Shown here: one piece after another, positions 8,349 to 16,013 of the stretch
Layout: each line of letters starts with the position of its first letter
Numbering within the stretch: the stretch's first letter is position 1
From: an uncultured Dorea sp.
Lineage (GTDB): Bacteria > Bacillota > Clostridia > Lachnospirales > Lachnospiraceae
DNA: 64,000 bases
Reading direction: 5' to 3'
NCBI GenBank assembly: GCA_910586965.1
Contig: CAJUMF010000008.1
Span: 1 to 64,000 of the forward strand
Made by a program: the position numbers and the translations under genes
Notes under the pieces: model-generated
What the model saw: the letters and a program-made list of their open reading frames with translations, nothing else
Database searches by the model: none
What the model was told of the DNA's origin: nothing

Positions 8349-9713
8349 CTATTTACCGCTGCTTAAAAGTGCTATTGTTTCTATGTGATAAGTTTCCGGA
8401 AATAAATCAACACACGCTATTCGATCTGCTTTATATCCCCTTCCCTGTAACATTTCCAGATCTCTTACAATGCTTGTCGGTTTACATGCAATATATACTA
8501 TCTTTTCTACTCCAAAATCTATGATTTTTTCCAACGCTTTTGGATTCACGCCATCTCTTGGAGGATCAAGTACGATAAAATCGGGCACTTCCTTTAGTCC
8601 ATCAACCTCTTTTAATACATCCCCTGCCACAAACACACAATTATCAATGCCGTTCAACCTGGCATTCTCCTTCGCCGCCTGTACAGCCTCTTCAACAATC
8701 TCTACACCTACGACCCTTTTTGCCACAGGCGCAAGAACCTGGGCGATTGTTCCCGTTCCGCTGTACAGATCAAAGATCACTTTATCCTTTGTATCTCCGA
8801 TATATTCTCTCACGGTCCTATAAAGTACTTCTGCACCCAGCGTATTCGTCTGAAAAAACGAAAAGGGCGTTATCTTAAATCTCATCCCCAACAATTCCTC
8901 AAAAAAATAATCCCGTCCGTACAGAACCTTTGTCCCCTCATCCTTGACAATATCTGCCACCCCATCATTTTTCGTGTGCAAAATACCCGCAATGTTCCCT
9001 GTAAGCGGCAGAGCAATAAGCTCTTTAACCCATTCTGAAAAATCGGTTTCCATCTGGCTTGTCGTCACCAAATCAATAAGGATCTCTCCGGTCCTTGCTG
9101 CTTTTCTTACCAGCAAGTGCCGAAAAAATCCGGTATGCCTCATGCGATGATAATAGGGTAATCCAGATTTTTTTGTACACTCCAACGTACAGGCAAGAAT
9201 CTTCCTGTAGTCTTCATCCACAATCCGGCAATCTGGCACATTTACAATATCATGAAAGCTCCCTTTCTTATGCATCCCCAATGCAAGCGGTCCATCCTTA
9301 TACTCATCTCCAAAAGAAAACTCCATCTTATTACGGTACGCTTTTTTCATCGGACTTTCTTTCACGCCTTCCCATACATAAGACCCTTCTACTGCTTCAT
9401 CCATCATTTTCTTAATCTGTTTTTCCTTCAGCTTTACTTGCTCCTCATAAGGAAGATTTTGGTACGTACATCCTCCGCACTGCCCAAAGTGAGGGCAGGA
9501 AGGGTCTGTCTCCACTGGAGATTTTTCTAAAACCTCAAGAATCCTTCCTTCTGCTTTCCCTCGGCGAATCTTATTGACGGATACTTTAACCTTCTGGCCC
9601 GGCACTCCGTCTTTCACCACCACAGTCTTTCCCTCTGTCGGCAAATGTATATGCCCATTATTTGGAAAATCGACTCTTTCTATAATCCCTTCATATACCT
9701 GCCCCTTTTTCAT
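8349..9713 (-). CDS. rlmCD: 23S rRNA (uracil-C5)-methyltransferase, RlmD/RlmCD family
   Basis: 454 aa. N-terminal TRAM domain (~residues 1-58), a [4Fe-4S] cluster motif CPHFGQCGGC (~74-83), and a Rossmann methyltransferase with DLYSGTGTI (SAM), DPPRDG and the catalytic cysteine in ACKPTSIVRDL. The family methylates U747/U1939 of 23S rRNA at C5 with SAM. I placed the start at ATG 9711-9713, with AGGAAAGGA upstream; a GTG ten codons earlier is possible but lacks a good ribosome site. It stands alone as a housekeeping gene. The choice between one or two target uridines cannot be made from sequence; the symbol reflects the Gram-positive dual-site type. Confidence 0.85.
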   Translation of the reverse strand: MKKGQVYEGIIERVDFPNNGHIHLPTEGKTVVVKDGVPGQKVKVSVNKIRRGKAEGRILEVLEKSPVETDPSCPHFGQCGGCTYQNLPYEEQVKLKEKQIKKMMDEAVEGSYVWEGVKESPMKKAYRNKMEFSFGDEYKDGPLALGMHKKGSFHDIVNVPDCRIVDEDYRKILACTLECTKKSGLPYYHRMRHTGFFRHLLVRKAARTGEILIDLVTTSQMETDFSEWVKELIALPLTGNIAGILHTKNDGVADIVKDEGTKVLYGRDYFFEELLGMRFKITPFSFFQTNTLGAEVLYRTVREYIGDTKDKVIFDLYSGTGTIAQVLAPVAKRVVGVEIVEEAVQAAKENARLNGIDNCVFVAGDVLKEVDGLKEVPDFIVLDPPRDGVNPKALEKIIDFGVEKIVYIACKPTSIVRDLEMLQGRGYKADRIACVDLFPETYHIETIALLSSGK

Positions 9714-9748
9714 AAACTTACTATCCTTTCCTCTTTTTACCACCCCAG

Positions 9749-10675
9749 TTATTCTACATATTTAGCCTTAAGAATGGTTCCGTCTTTTTCAATCTTCATG
9801 TGTACAATACTTTTCACATATTGATTAAACTGAGAATATCCATATCTTCCAATCTTAAAATCTTTGTATTTCTCATATACTTTATTCCCCAGAACACTCA
9901 GTTCAATCCCATTCTTACCTGCCTCCTTTACGACTGCGATCACATACTTATCTATATCTTTTTTCCGCCCTCTGTCTTCCTTCAATGCAACTGATACAAA
10001 ATTACCCTTTTTTACTAATTCTATCCTCCTAAACTCTTCAAGGAACTTAGACAACATATTATATCCGTAACTACGTACGTCAAAATCAGGATGAAGACTG
10101 ACAAGCCGGCTTCCTACTTCTCCCAGCCCAGTTTGTCTATTGTCATCCTGATTCTCCAAAATCATCTGAACGACTTCGTCCTCAATGCGCTCTTTACTGA
10201 TCGAACTCTGTGATTCCCCGGAAGTTGACCCCAATGTCTGCTCATTCAATAAATTTTCCAAGATTGTAAATTTATCACATGCCTTACGGAAAGGCTCCGG
10301 CGTCTTATTTTCTCCCATACCGATAACCGTCTTTCCACTCTCTCTGAGCCTGCTGACTAATCTTGTAAAGTCGCTGTCACTAGACACTATACAGAAACCA
10401 TCCACATCATGTGCATATAATATATCCATTGCATCTATGATCATCGCTGAATCTGTAGCATTTTTCCCCTGTGTATAACTAAACTGCTGTATCGGCATAA
10501 TCGAATTCTTCAGCAGCTCGTCCTTCCAACTAGAATGCTGCGTATTCGTCCAGTCCCCGTATATTCTTTTGTAGGTAATATTTCCATATTTTGACAGTTC
10601 AGTCAATATAGGCTTAATATACCTTGCCGACACATTATCTGCGTCGATTAATAACGCAAAGCATTGTCCATCCAT
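9749..10675 (-). CDS. NYN-domain ribonuclease-like protein with two OST-HTH (LOTUS) domains
   Basis: 308 aa. The N-terminal NYN/PIN-like domain (1-140) shows ALLIDADNVS, GKNATDSAMIIDAMD and IVSSDSDFTRLV, the conserved acidic residues (D11, D13, D~75, D~98, D~100) that coordinate metal in this LabA/DUF88 nuclease family. Two C-terminal modules (~165-235 and ~242-308) each contain the GYNMLSKFL / GYSQFNQYV motif of OST-HTH/LOTUS RNA-binding domains. Probably a cytoplasmic RNA-processing or decay enzyme; its target is unknown. AAGGAGTT precedes the start. Similar architecture to eukaryotic MARF1 in miniature. Confidence 0.85.
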   Translation of the reverse strand: MDGQCFALLIDADNVSARYIKPILTELSKYGNITYKRIYGDWTNTQHSSWKDELLKNSIMPIQQFSYTQGKNATDSAMIIDAMDILYAHDVDGFCIVSSDSDFTRLVSRLRESGKTVIGMGENKTPEPFRKACDKFTILENLLNEQTLGSTSGESQSSISKERIEDEVVQMILENQDDNRQTGLGEVGSRLVSLHPDFDVRSYGYNMLSKFLEEFRRIELVKKGNFVSVALKEDRGRKKDIDKYVIAVVKEAGKNGIELSVLGNKVYEKYKDFKIGRYGYSQFNQYVKSIVHMKIEKDGTILKAKYVE

Positions 10676-10692
10676 ACTCTCAACTCCTTACC

Positions 10693-10733
10693 ATCATGAT
10701 AAAAGCAGGCTTGGGGCCTGCTTTTATCATGAT
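10693..10733 (-). terminator. Strong rho-independent terminator (perfect 18-bp stem)
   Basis: Arms 10693-10710 and 10716-10733 are perfect reverse complements (GC core GCAGGC/GCCTGC flanked by AAAA/TTTT) with a 5-nt loop. It lies between the small membrane protein gene and the NYN gene and would terminate transcripts arriving on the minus strand; the symmetric A/T flanks would allow both directions. Confidence 0.8.
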
Positions 10734-10747
10734 ATATCAACTATATT

Positions 10748-11002
10748 CTATACTTGATCCTCATCATTAAAAAAGTCATCGTCAAAATCATCTTCGAAAT
10801 CCTCTTCAAAGTCTTCCAGATAATCTGGCGTAAAGAAACAGTAAACCGCATAAGCAATTGCCGCTACAGCCGCCACTGCACCAATAATGGCAAGCACCCA
10901 TAACACCGTCTTAGCTTGCTTTTCTTCTTCCTTTTTATTCAATAACTCATTTAATTTGGTCGTCGCAATGATCTCCTCTACTCTGTTCATGCTCTCCCAC
11001 AT
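10748..11002 (-). CDS. Small single-span membrane protein with acidic tail
   Basis: 84 aa. A charged N-terminal helix (MWESMNRVEE...LLNKKEEEKQAK), one transmembrane helix (VLWVLAIIGAVAAVAAIAYAV, about residues 33-53) and a C-terminal tail made almost only of D, E and F (EDFEEDFEDDFDDDFF). No function recognised. The open frame extends 11 codons further up, but an extended -10 at 11043-11051 would start the mRNA near 11036, and AGGAGAAAGG lies just before the internal ATG at 11000-11002, so I use that start. The anionic tail probably lies in the cytoplasm and could bind a cationic partner or metal. Confidence 0.65.
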   Translation of the reverse strand: MWESMNRVEEIIATTKLNELLNKKEEEKQAKTVLWVLAIIGAVAAVAAIAYAVYCFFTPDYLEDFEEDFEDDFDDDFFNDEDQV

Positions 11003-11042
11003 CCTTTCTCCTGCTGTCTGCAGCATATTCATCATTGAATAT

Positions 11043-11051
11043 ATTATAGCA
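11043..11051 (-). promoter_or_regulatory. Extended -10 promoter (TGCTATAAT)
   Basis: Minus-strand TGCTATAAT is a perfect extended -10 for the small membrane protein gene. The -35 region (TAGTAA at 17 bp) is poor, as is common with extended -10 promoters. Confidence 0.5.
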
Positions 11052-11116
11052 CCAGCACGAAAATATTACTATCATTTTTATCGAAAACAAATAAATTTTT
11101 ATGTTTACACAACACT

Positions 11117-11602
11117 TTAATGTACAAGTTCCTGCTCATTCGCCATAATCCAGGCAAGAAATCCTTTGCATCCTTCTAAAATATCATCATACGTCCGCCC
11201 AAACTCGCCTGTATACCACGGATCTGCAATATCTCTCGGATTTTCCGAATAATCTAAGAGCATATGTACTTTATGCTCCGGGTCGGCACCAACAATCCGA
11301 TCAATGTTACGAATATTACGGTATTCCATACCTATAATATAGTCATATCGCTGATAATCCTGTTTTCTTAGTTGGATTGCGCGTTTTCCTGCACACGATA
11401 TCCCATGTCGTGCAAGCTCCTCCCTCGCCGGAGGATATACTGGATTGCCCACGCCGTTCCAGATCTCTTCAGAACTGGTGGCGGCAGAGGCAATTTCAAA
11501 TTGGTCTGTAAGACCGGCTTCATTAACCATATCTTTAAAAATGAATTCGGCCATGGGGCTTCTACAAATATTGCCGTGGCAAATAAAGAGTATTTTTATC
11601 AT
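11117..11602 (-). CDS. Low-molecular-weight protein-tyrosine phosphatase (target gene of the integrated element)
   Basis: 161 aa. The P-loop CHGNICRS (C9-x5-R15-S) is at the N-terminus and the general acid lies in DPWYTG (~residue 128), so all catalytic residues are present. It hydrolyses phosphotyrosine (some relatives act on phosphoarginine or arsenate). The gene is uninterrupted, but its first ~10 codons, ribosome site and promoter come from the integrated element: a diverged second copy of codons 1-12 (MIKVLFVCHGSI) persists at 34731-34766, beyond the far end of the element. In the ancestor it would have followed the Crp/Fnr gene at 34801-35433. Confidence 0.9.
   Translation of the reverse strand: MIKILFICHGNICRSPMAEFIFKDMVNEAGLTDQFEIASAATSSEEIWNGVGNPVYPPAREELARHGISCAGKRAIQLRKQDYQRYDYIIGMEYRNIRNIDRIVGADPEHKVHMLLDYSENPRDIADPWYTGEFGRTYDDILEGCKGFLAWIMANEQELVH
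11572..11578. other. attL core (TGCCGTG)
   Basis: Seven bases shared exactly with 34736-34742. To the right of this core the sequence runs to the phosphatase start and matches the copy at 34743-34766 with scattered differences; to the left the two diverge completely. This is the pattern expected at a tyrosine-recombinase crossover. Confidence 0.65.
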
Positions 11603-11639
11603 CTTGATTATATCCTTTCATAAGCCTACAAACCTTGAT

Positions 11640-11668
11640 ATTTTAGGCTTTTTGGCACTTTTCTTCAA
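11640..11668 (-). promoter_or_regulatory. Element-borne promoter reading into the phosphatase gene
   Basis: Minus strand TTGAAG (11663-11668), 17 bp, TAAAAT (11640-11645), ~38 bp before the phosphatase start; the ribosome site AAAGGA follows. A short inverted repeat AAGCCTA/TAGGCTT lies between. It would let the element restore expression of the gene it enters. Confidence 0.5.
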
Positions 11669-11730
11669 TTTTGTATTTTGCCCGAAACATACGCAATTCT
11701 TTATAATTCTACGCAAATTCATGGGCAAAT

Positions 11731-11761
11731 GGTGTAGTAAGTGGTGTAGTAGATTGGTGTA
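11731..11761. repeat. Integrase arm-type direct repeats, left end
   Basis: GGTGTAGTA at 11731-11739 and 11743-11751, and a partial GGTGTA at 11756-11761. The same motif occurs at the right end (34654-34673). Tn916-family integrases use short direct repeats near each end as arm binding sites. Confidence 0.55.
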
Positions 11762-11764
11762 TTT

Positions 11765-12964
11765 TCAACCTGATTTTCTCTTCTTTCCCTGCATATCGGT
11801 TTCTTTAAAGTCAATGATTTTCGCCATTTGCTCTGCCGCCCGATCGAAACTTGCATGAGTGTAAACATTCAATGTAACACCTACATCAGAATGCCCCATT
11901 ACATATTGCAGGTTTTTGATATCCATACCGGCATTTGCCATGTTTGTACAGAACGTATGACGGAACACATGGGGCGTGATATGGGGCAGCGGCTTATCCG
12001 GATGCAGCTTCTTGTATTTCTTCATAGCCCAGCGCATTTCATTTTCGATATGCAGCGCCACTTTAGGCTTATCGTCTTTATCCAGCAAAAGGAAACTGCT
12101 GTACCCGTCTACAATGATTTCTGTTTTCACCTTTTTGCGGCGGGCAAGGATATTGTTCAGACTTTGATAAACTTCTTCTGTCATGGGAATGTAACGGCAC
12201 CCGCATTCTGTCTTGGTTTTCTCGACATAATACTTTCCGCCCCTCTCCCGGACAAGCTGGTGATCCACCCGGATTCTCCGATTTTCAAAATCCAAATCTC
12301 TCTTTGTTAAACCGCAAAACTCGCTGACACGCATACCGGTTCCCAGCAACACAACAAATTCATCGTAATACTTCGCATAAGTCTTATCCCTCCGGATAAA
12401 GCCCATCCAAAGCTCCTGCTGTTCCTCCGTCATGGCAATCCGCTTCTGTGAATCGTTAGGAACAACATCAACCAATTTGAAATCAAAGGGATTTCTGCGG
12501 ATAATATCCTCATTGTATGCCATTTGAAAGGCTGGCTTGACAACGCCCCGGACGCTTGTAATAGTGCTGTATCCTTTCCCCTCGTCGTGAAGCTTCATAA
12601 TCCACTTTTGGGCATCTGATACTTTGATATCCCTTATCTGACGATAACCGAAATCTTCTTTCCTGACTAAATTCAGCACAAAATTGTAACCGACTTTCGT
12701 GTTGTAGCGAACTCCCTGTTTCAGACTGATGTATCGCTCTAAAAGGTCTATTACGGTAATCTTTCCGGCAGCATAGTCAATTCCGTCGTCAAGCTGCTTT
12801 TGAATCGTCTTTTCTTTTTGCCGCAGCTCTTTCAAATCAGAGGAATAAATGGTCTGGCGCTTGCCACGGATATCAGTATAACGATATTGATAAATCAGGT
12901 CTTTTCTTTGGCTCTCTCCTGTCCGCAGGATTCTCCCCTTATTGTCTTTTCTCTTCTCGGACAT
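11765..12964 (-). CDS. int: Tn916-family tyrosine recombinase (integrase)
   Basis: 399 aa from the ATG preceded by AAGGAG; the opening MSEKRKDNKGRILRTGESQR is the Tn916 Int signature. The N-terminal arm-binding domain precedes a core-binding SAM-like domain (~65-165) and the catalytic domain, with Arg in GTGMRVSEF, HVFRHTF (H-x2-R), GHSDV and the nucleophile Tyr in LNVYTHA. All residues of the R-K-H-R-H-Y set can be placed. It catalyses integration and excision of the surrounding element with the Xis encoded upstream. Nearest gene to the left att site, as usual for this family. Confidence 0.93.
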   Translation of the reverse strand: MSEKRKDNKGRILRTGESQRKDLIYQYRYTDIRGKRQTIYSSDLKELRQKEKTIQKQLDDGIDYAAGKITVIDLLERYISLKQGVRYNTKVGYNFVLNLVRKEDFGYRQIRDIKVSDAQKWIMKLHDEGKGYSTITSVRGVVKPAFQMAYNEDIIRRNPFDFKLVDVVPNDSQKRIAMTEEQQELWMGFIRRDKTYAKYYDEFVVLLGTGMRVSEFCGLTKRDLDFENRRIRVDHQLVRERGGKYYVEKTKTECGCRYIPMTEEVYQSLNNILARRKKVKTEIIVDGYSSFLLLDKDDKPKVALHIENEMRWAMKKYKKLHPDKPLPHITPHVFRHTFCTNMANAGMDIKNLQYVMGHSDVGVTLNVYTHASFDRAAEQMAKIIDFKETDMQGKKRKSG

Positions 12965-13084
12965 TTTCAAACTCCTTTCCGTGATGGAAAGAGCCTTGAT
13001 ATGACTCATTCATTGTACCATATCAAAGCTGATTTTACACCACAAGTTTCATAAAAACCGCAAGAAATGAGATAACTGCTATTG

Positions 13085-13279
13085 TCAGATAGAATATTCC
13101 TGCTCGATATACTGATCGAACAAGCGGCGTTTGATTAACCGCTTATTGCCAACCCACAGGACAAAACGACAGTTCTTCTCATTTGTAAGCTCGCGCAGTT
13201 TATTAATGCCAATTCCAGAATAAGCTGCCGCTTCTTCCAGACTTAGGTTACTCTTTTCCCAAATAGGAACTTCTTTCAT
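13085..13279 (-). CDS. xis: Tn916-type excisionase
   Basis: 64 aa. PIWEKSNLSLEEAAAYSGIG followed by INKLRELTNE...WVGNKRLIKRRLFDQYIE matches the layout of Tn916 Xis, a winged-helix protein that bends DNA at the element ends and directs Int to excise. The start is the ATG at 13277-13279, which overlaps the stop of the DnaC-like gene (ATGA) and has GGAGG upstream. Confidence 0.85.
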   Translation of the reverse strand: MKEVPIWEKSNLSLEEAAAYSGIGINKLRELTNEKNCRFVLWVGNKRLIKRRLFDQYIEQEYSI

Positions 13280-14127
13280 TGGCTTTCGCCTCCCTCCATG
13301 AGTTTCTTTAACCGATGCATTTTCTGCTGTGCGGTCACTCTGCGGAAGTTCCCGCCTGTAAAGCAGACAGGTACGCACATTTCAAGCATCCTGTCATAAA
13401 TGCGTGCGTGGGCTGTGTCCTGCGGGTGCTGCATCTGCTCCAGCGTGAGGTTTGTTGTCGTAATCAGTGGCTTATTACTGCGGTATCGGCTATCTATCAC
13501 GTTATAGACCTGCTCAAGACCGTATTCCGTACCCCTTTCCATTCCAAAATCGTCAAGGATAAGCAGAGGATAGGCGCACAGCCTTGTTATGTATTCATTC
13601 CTGCCTTCTGCACTGGTAAAGAGGTTATTCAGTATCATAGCAAAATTTGTCACGCAGACGGGTATTTCCTGCTCCATAAGGGCATTAGCGATACAGCCTG
13701 CAAAATAGCTTTTTCCGGTACCAACATTTCCCCATAACAAGTAGCCGATATTTTCAGACTTCATTGTTTCCCAATGCTCCACATAAAAATGCGCTTTCTC
13801 TATCTGTGGGCAATTACCGTTGTCATTCCCAAAAGTCCAATGCCGCATAGCCGGATCAGTGAAGCCGTCCCGTTTCAGGCGTTCAACCTCGTCACTGTGT
13901 TTTTTCTCTAATTCCTTTTTTTCCAACCTTTCACGTTCTGCCCGGCGACAGTCACATTCAGACGGGTGGCGGTCACGCCCGAATAAAGCTTTGCCCTGGG
14001 GAAAATAAGCTTCTTTGGGTTTATGGCATTTCCCACAGTACAGCAACCCGTCCTCCCCCTTATAATCCTCCGGTTTCTTTGTTGTGTCCATCATATCCAG
14101 AACCACGTTATCTAAAACATTGCTCAT
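13276..14127 (-). CDS. DnaC/IstB-like helicase-loader ATPase
   Basis: 283 aa. N-terminal zinc-binding cysteines (YCGKCHKP, ECDCRR; ~30-62), then an AAA+ core with Walker A GNVGTGKS (~130) and Walker B LLILDDFGME (~190). Such proteins load the replicative helicase on element DNA after excision. It overlaps the replisome organizer upstream and Xis downstream by ATGA junctions, forming a compact replication/excision operon as found in Tn1549-like integrative elements. Confidence 0.85.
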   Translation of the reverse strand: MSNVLDNVVLDMMDTTKKPEDYKGEDGLLYCGKCHKPKEAYFPQGKALFGRDRHPSECDCRRAERERLEKKELEKKHSDEVERLKRDGFTDPAMRHWTFGNDNGNCPQIEKAHFYVEHWETMKSENIGYLLWGNVGTGKSYFAGCIANALMEQEIPVCVTNFAMILNNLFTSAEGRNEYITRLCAYPLLILDDFGMERGTEYGLEQVYNVIDSRYRSNKPLITTTNLTLEQMQHPQDTAHARIYDRMLEMCVPVCFTGGNFRRVTAQQKMHRLKKLMEGGESQ

Positions 14128-14870
14128 AAACTGTCCTCCTCACTATATGAATAATCAGGTATCCCTTTCTTTGGCGCTGCCTTTCCAATATCCTCCTGCG
14201 CCCATTTGTAAATCGTGGCGGCATGGTTATGGTATTTCCGTCCACTTGAAGCGATATATGCGGATAAGTGGTCGATGTAATATTCCCATTTGTCAGGCAG
14301 TTCTGATTTCAGGCCCTCAAGCTCCGCATCAGAGAGAAAAACATTACAGAATTTCCCATAAGCAGTGTGGGTGGGTGTTCCTTTCTCTCCCTCTTTTTCT
14401 AATTCTTTATCTATCTCTATCTCTACGCTACAAATCTGTTTCAAATTATTACAATCCATTTCAGCTGTGTTACATTGTAACAGCCTGCCCTCTGTGACAT
14501 ACTGTTTTTTCCGTTCCCTATGTGCCCTCACACGCATCGCTGAAGCTGTTTCCGTTCCGATAATTGACGGGACTTCCGTAAGCTGATACTCGTCATCATC
14601 ACAGATTTCTATCAGACCATGCCGCCGTAAAAATGCAAGTGTCAGCTTTACGTTCTCTGCGTCCTCGTCAAGCGCAAGCGCAATCTCCGAAGCGAAGTTG
14701 TCCTCCACTCCCTCAAAGTAAAGTTTCCCCTCGTCCTTTAGTGATAACAGCATCATTTTCAGGTAGATAATCGTATGTGTGTCACCGCCCGCTATGGATC
14801 GTAATTTCTTGATGCGCTTGTCTGAAAACCAGTCTGCTTTCAGCTTTAGCCAGTAATATCTCTTTGCCAT
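14124..14870 (-). CDS. Phage replisome organizer N-terminal domain protein (DnaD-like)
   Basis: 248 aa. RYYWLKLKADWFSDKRIKKL and the following winged-helix region (1-120, ...LAFLRRHGLIEI) are the replisome-organizer N-terminal domain that recognises an origin; MRVRAHRERKKQ follows, then a variable linker and a C-terminal DnaD-like helical segment (~180-230). It recruits the DnaC-like loader encoded next. AAGGAGG precedes the start. First gene of the replication operon; the origin would normally lie in or near this gene. Confidence 0.82.
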   Translation of the reverse strand: MAKRYYWLKLKADWFSDKRIKKLRSIAGGDTHTIIYLKMMLLSLKDEGKLYFEGVEDNFASEIALALDEDAENVKLTLAFLRRHGLIEICDDDEYQLTEVPSIIGTETASAMRVRAHRERKKQYVTEGRLLQCNTAEMDCNNLKQICSVEIEIDKELEKEGEKGTPTHTAYGKFCNVFLSDAELEGLKSELPDKWEYYIDHLSAYIASSGRKYHNHAATIYKWAQEDIGKAAPKKGIPDYSYSEEDSL

Positions 14871-15046
14871 AAATGCCTCCTTAAACGCACAAAAAGGACA
14901 GCACAGACCTTTCCCATAGATCTGTAACTGCCCTTTCGCTGTGTTAATGATAATAATTCAAAATCCCACGAAAACATCTGCAAACAATTGGGAAGAATTG
15001 CAGAATCATATATGGGATTATGTATTCAGTTTTTGATATACTTGTA

Positions 15047-15360
15047 CTAAAGTTTCAGCTTATAAGCTCCATATTTTTGGAAAACACGTTCCAGGATTTT
15101 TTATCTTCTCCCTCCGTCTTATCATACATTTTTTGAGTTTTCTTGCTCGTATTATGTAAATGTATTGTTGTACAGCTTATAACTGTCCATAATAAAAATT
15201 CCACCACCTGCTCCCTACTTTGTGTATATGGGATAACCATAGGCGAGGGTTAAAATGTCGTTGCATATCGTGCGAACGAAAACGCCAAATCCCTTGATGT
15301 AACGTGACCACTGACCTCAAGAATATTGACAATTTCCATTCTGCGGTCTGTGGCGATCAT
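15047..15360 (-). pseudogene. Decayed DeoR/WYL-type HTH regulator
   Basis: From ATG at 15358-15360 (ribosome site GGGAGG) the frame reads MIATDRRMEIVNILEVSGHV TSRDLAFSF, a clear HTH start, then stops. Other frames continue the same protein: YGYPIYTK-stop-GAGGGIFIMDSYKLYNNTFT, then KMYDKTEGEDKK, and finally ILERVFQKYGAYKLKL ending at TAG 15047-15049. I therefore read one gene with at least two frameshifts and one in-frame stop. Full-length relatives of about 100 aa are common in clostridial integrative elements. The short open frame 15055-15240 is only a piece of it. Confidence 0.75.
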
Positions 15361-15532
15361 ATACTTTCCTCCCTTCGTTTAGCCCCTTATAATAGTAAAT
15401 GGTAAAGGTGCAAAATTCCTTCCTATTTCAAAAACTTTTCAGAATTTTTTCAATCAGTATGGGCGGTAACGCCTGTATTGGTTTTGGAACAGTCTGCCTA
15501 TGCATACTAAACCCGTTTGTATTCCATTTCTG

Positions 15533-15600
15533 AAATAGCAAGCACTGCCTATGGACGTCCATAGGCTAAAATAGCAAGCACTGTCTATGTCATAACATAG
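15533..15600. repeat. Tandem 15-bp repeat, each followed by a palindrome
   Basis: AAATAGCAAGCACTG occurs at 15533-15547 and 15569-15583, 36 bp apart. The first copy runs into the perfect 20-bp palindrome GCCTATGGACGTCCATAGGC (15547-15566), the second into CTATGTCATAACATAG (15585-15600, 6-bp arms, 4-nt loop). The two palindromes share CTATG/CATAG outer arms. They could be operators for a dimeric regulator or hairpins used by a relaxase or replication initiator. Confidence 0.7.
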
Positions 15601-15663
15601 GTTCATTTTTTCAACTTTTTCCTGCCAGAATCTATTGAAAAATCTGCTTGCTTTTGGTTGCTA

Positions 15664-15679
15664 AGGGATATATTCCCCT
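15664..15679. repeat. Inverted repeat AGGGATATATTCCCCT, candidate oriT hairpin
   Basis: Imperfect palindrome in TTGCTAAGGGATATATTCCC. Short GC-armed inverted repeats of this kind sit at nic sites of some integrative elements. No relaxase gene is present, so the assignment is weak. Confidence 0.25.
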
Positions 15680-15788
15680 AACCCCTTTTTGAAGAAAATA
15701 CATGACTTTTTTATAAAAAAGACTGACATAAAAAATAGCAGCTCCCAGTTTGTCACCGGCGATCCGCTGAAATCATTATTTATAATTA

Positions 15789-16013
15789 TTATGCCTTTGT
15801 TCCTCTGCCACCGTGTTTTCCTCTGGTTATAACGAAGAGTGCGATGCTGCTCACGGTTCCAACTGCACCAAGCGCACCATTTCTGATTTTTACCGCGCGT
15901 TCTCTCCTGCAGTTATCACAGATCTTATGCTTATTTGTACTCGAAAGCTCGCATCCGCACTTCTTACAATACATTATTTCACTATTATCAGCAACCTTAT
16001 TCTTGGTCATCAT
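15789..16013 (-). CDS. Small zinc-ribbon membrane-anchored protein
   Basis: 74 aa. Cysteine pairs YCKKCGC and ICDNC form one zinc ribbon (~16-37); after basic residues a hydrophobic stretch ALGAVGTVSSIALFVIT (~51-67) could be a transmembrane helix, ending in RGKHGGRGTKA. GGAGG is 5 nt before the ATG at 16011-16013. It overlaps the end of the 377-aa zinc-ribbon gene by 17 nt and is the last gene of the defence operon. No known function; its conserved position may mean a structural or targeting role. Confidence 0.6.
   Translation of the reverse strand: MMTKNKVADNSEIMYCKKCGCELSSTNKHKICDNCRRERAVKIRNGALGAVGTVSSIALFVITRGKHGGRGTKA

Larger units (their letters stand above)
15361..15788. other. Non-coding region between element backbone and cargo
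   Basis: No convincing gene on either strand across ~430 bp. It holds the paired repeats at 15533-15600, an inverted repeat at 15664-15679 and runs of T. Position and structure fit an origin of transfer or a control region of an integrative element, but nothing proves this. Confidence 0.5.

Noticed and set aside
11731..11761. Short repeats as a CRISPR remnant
   Set aside because: Units of 9 bp with 3-4 bp gaps; they recur at the other end of the element and fit integrase arm sites.
14871..15046. Imperfect inverted repeat near 14890-14935 as an RNA element
   Set aside because: Arms AAGGACAGCACAGA and TCTGTAACTGCCCTT pair only with mismatches and no riboswitch core is recognisable.
15055..15240. 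61-aa minus-strand protein
   Set aside because: It is a fragment of the frameshifted HTH regulator; its codons continue the homology only in part.
11765..15360. A complete Tn916
   Set aside because: Int and Xis are Tn916-like, but tetM, the conjugation genes and the Tn916 regulatory genes are absent, and the replication genes are of another type.
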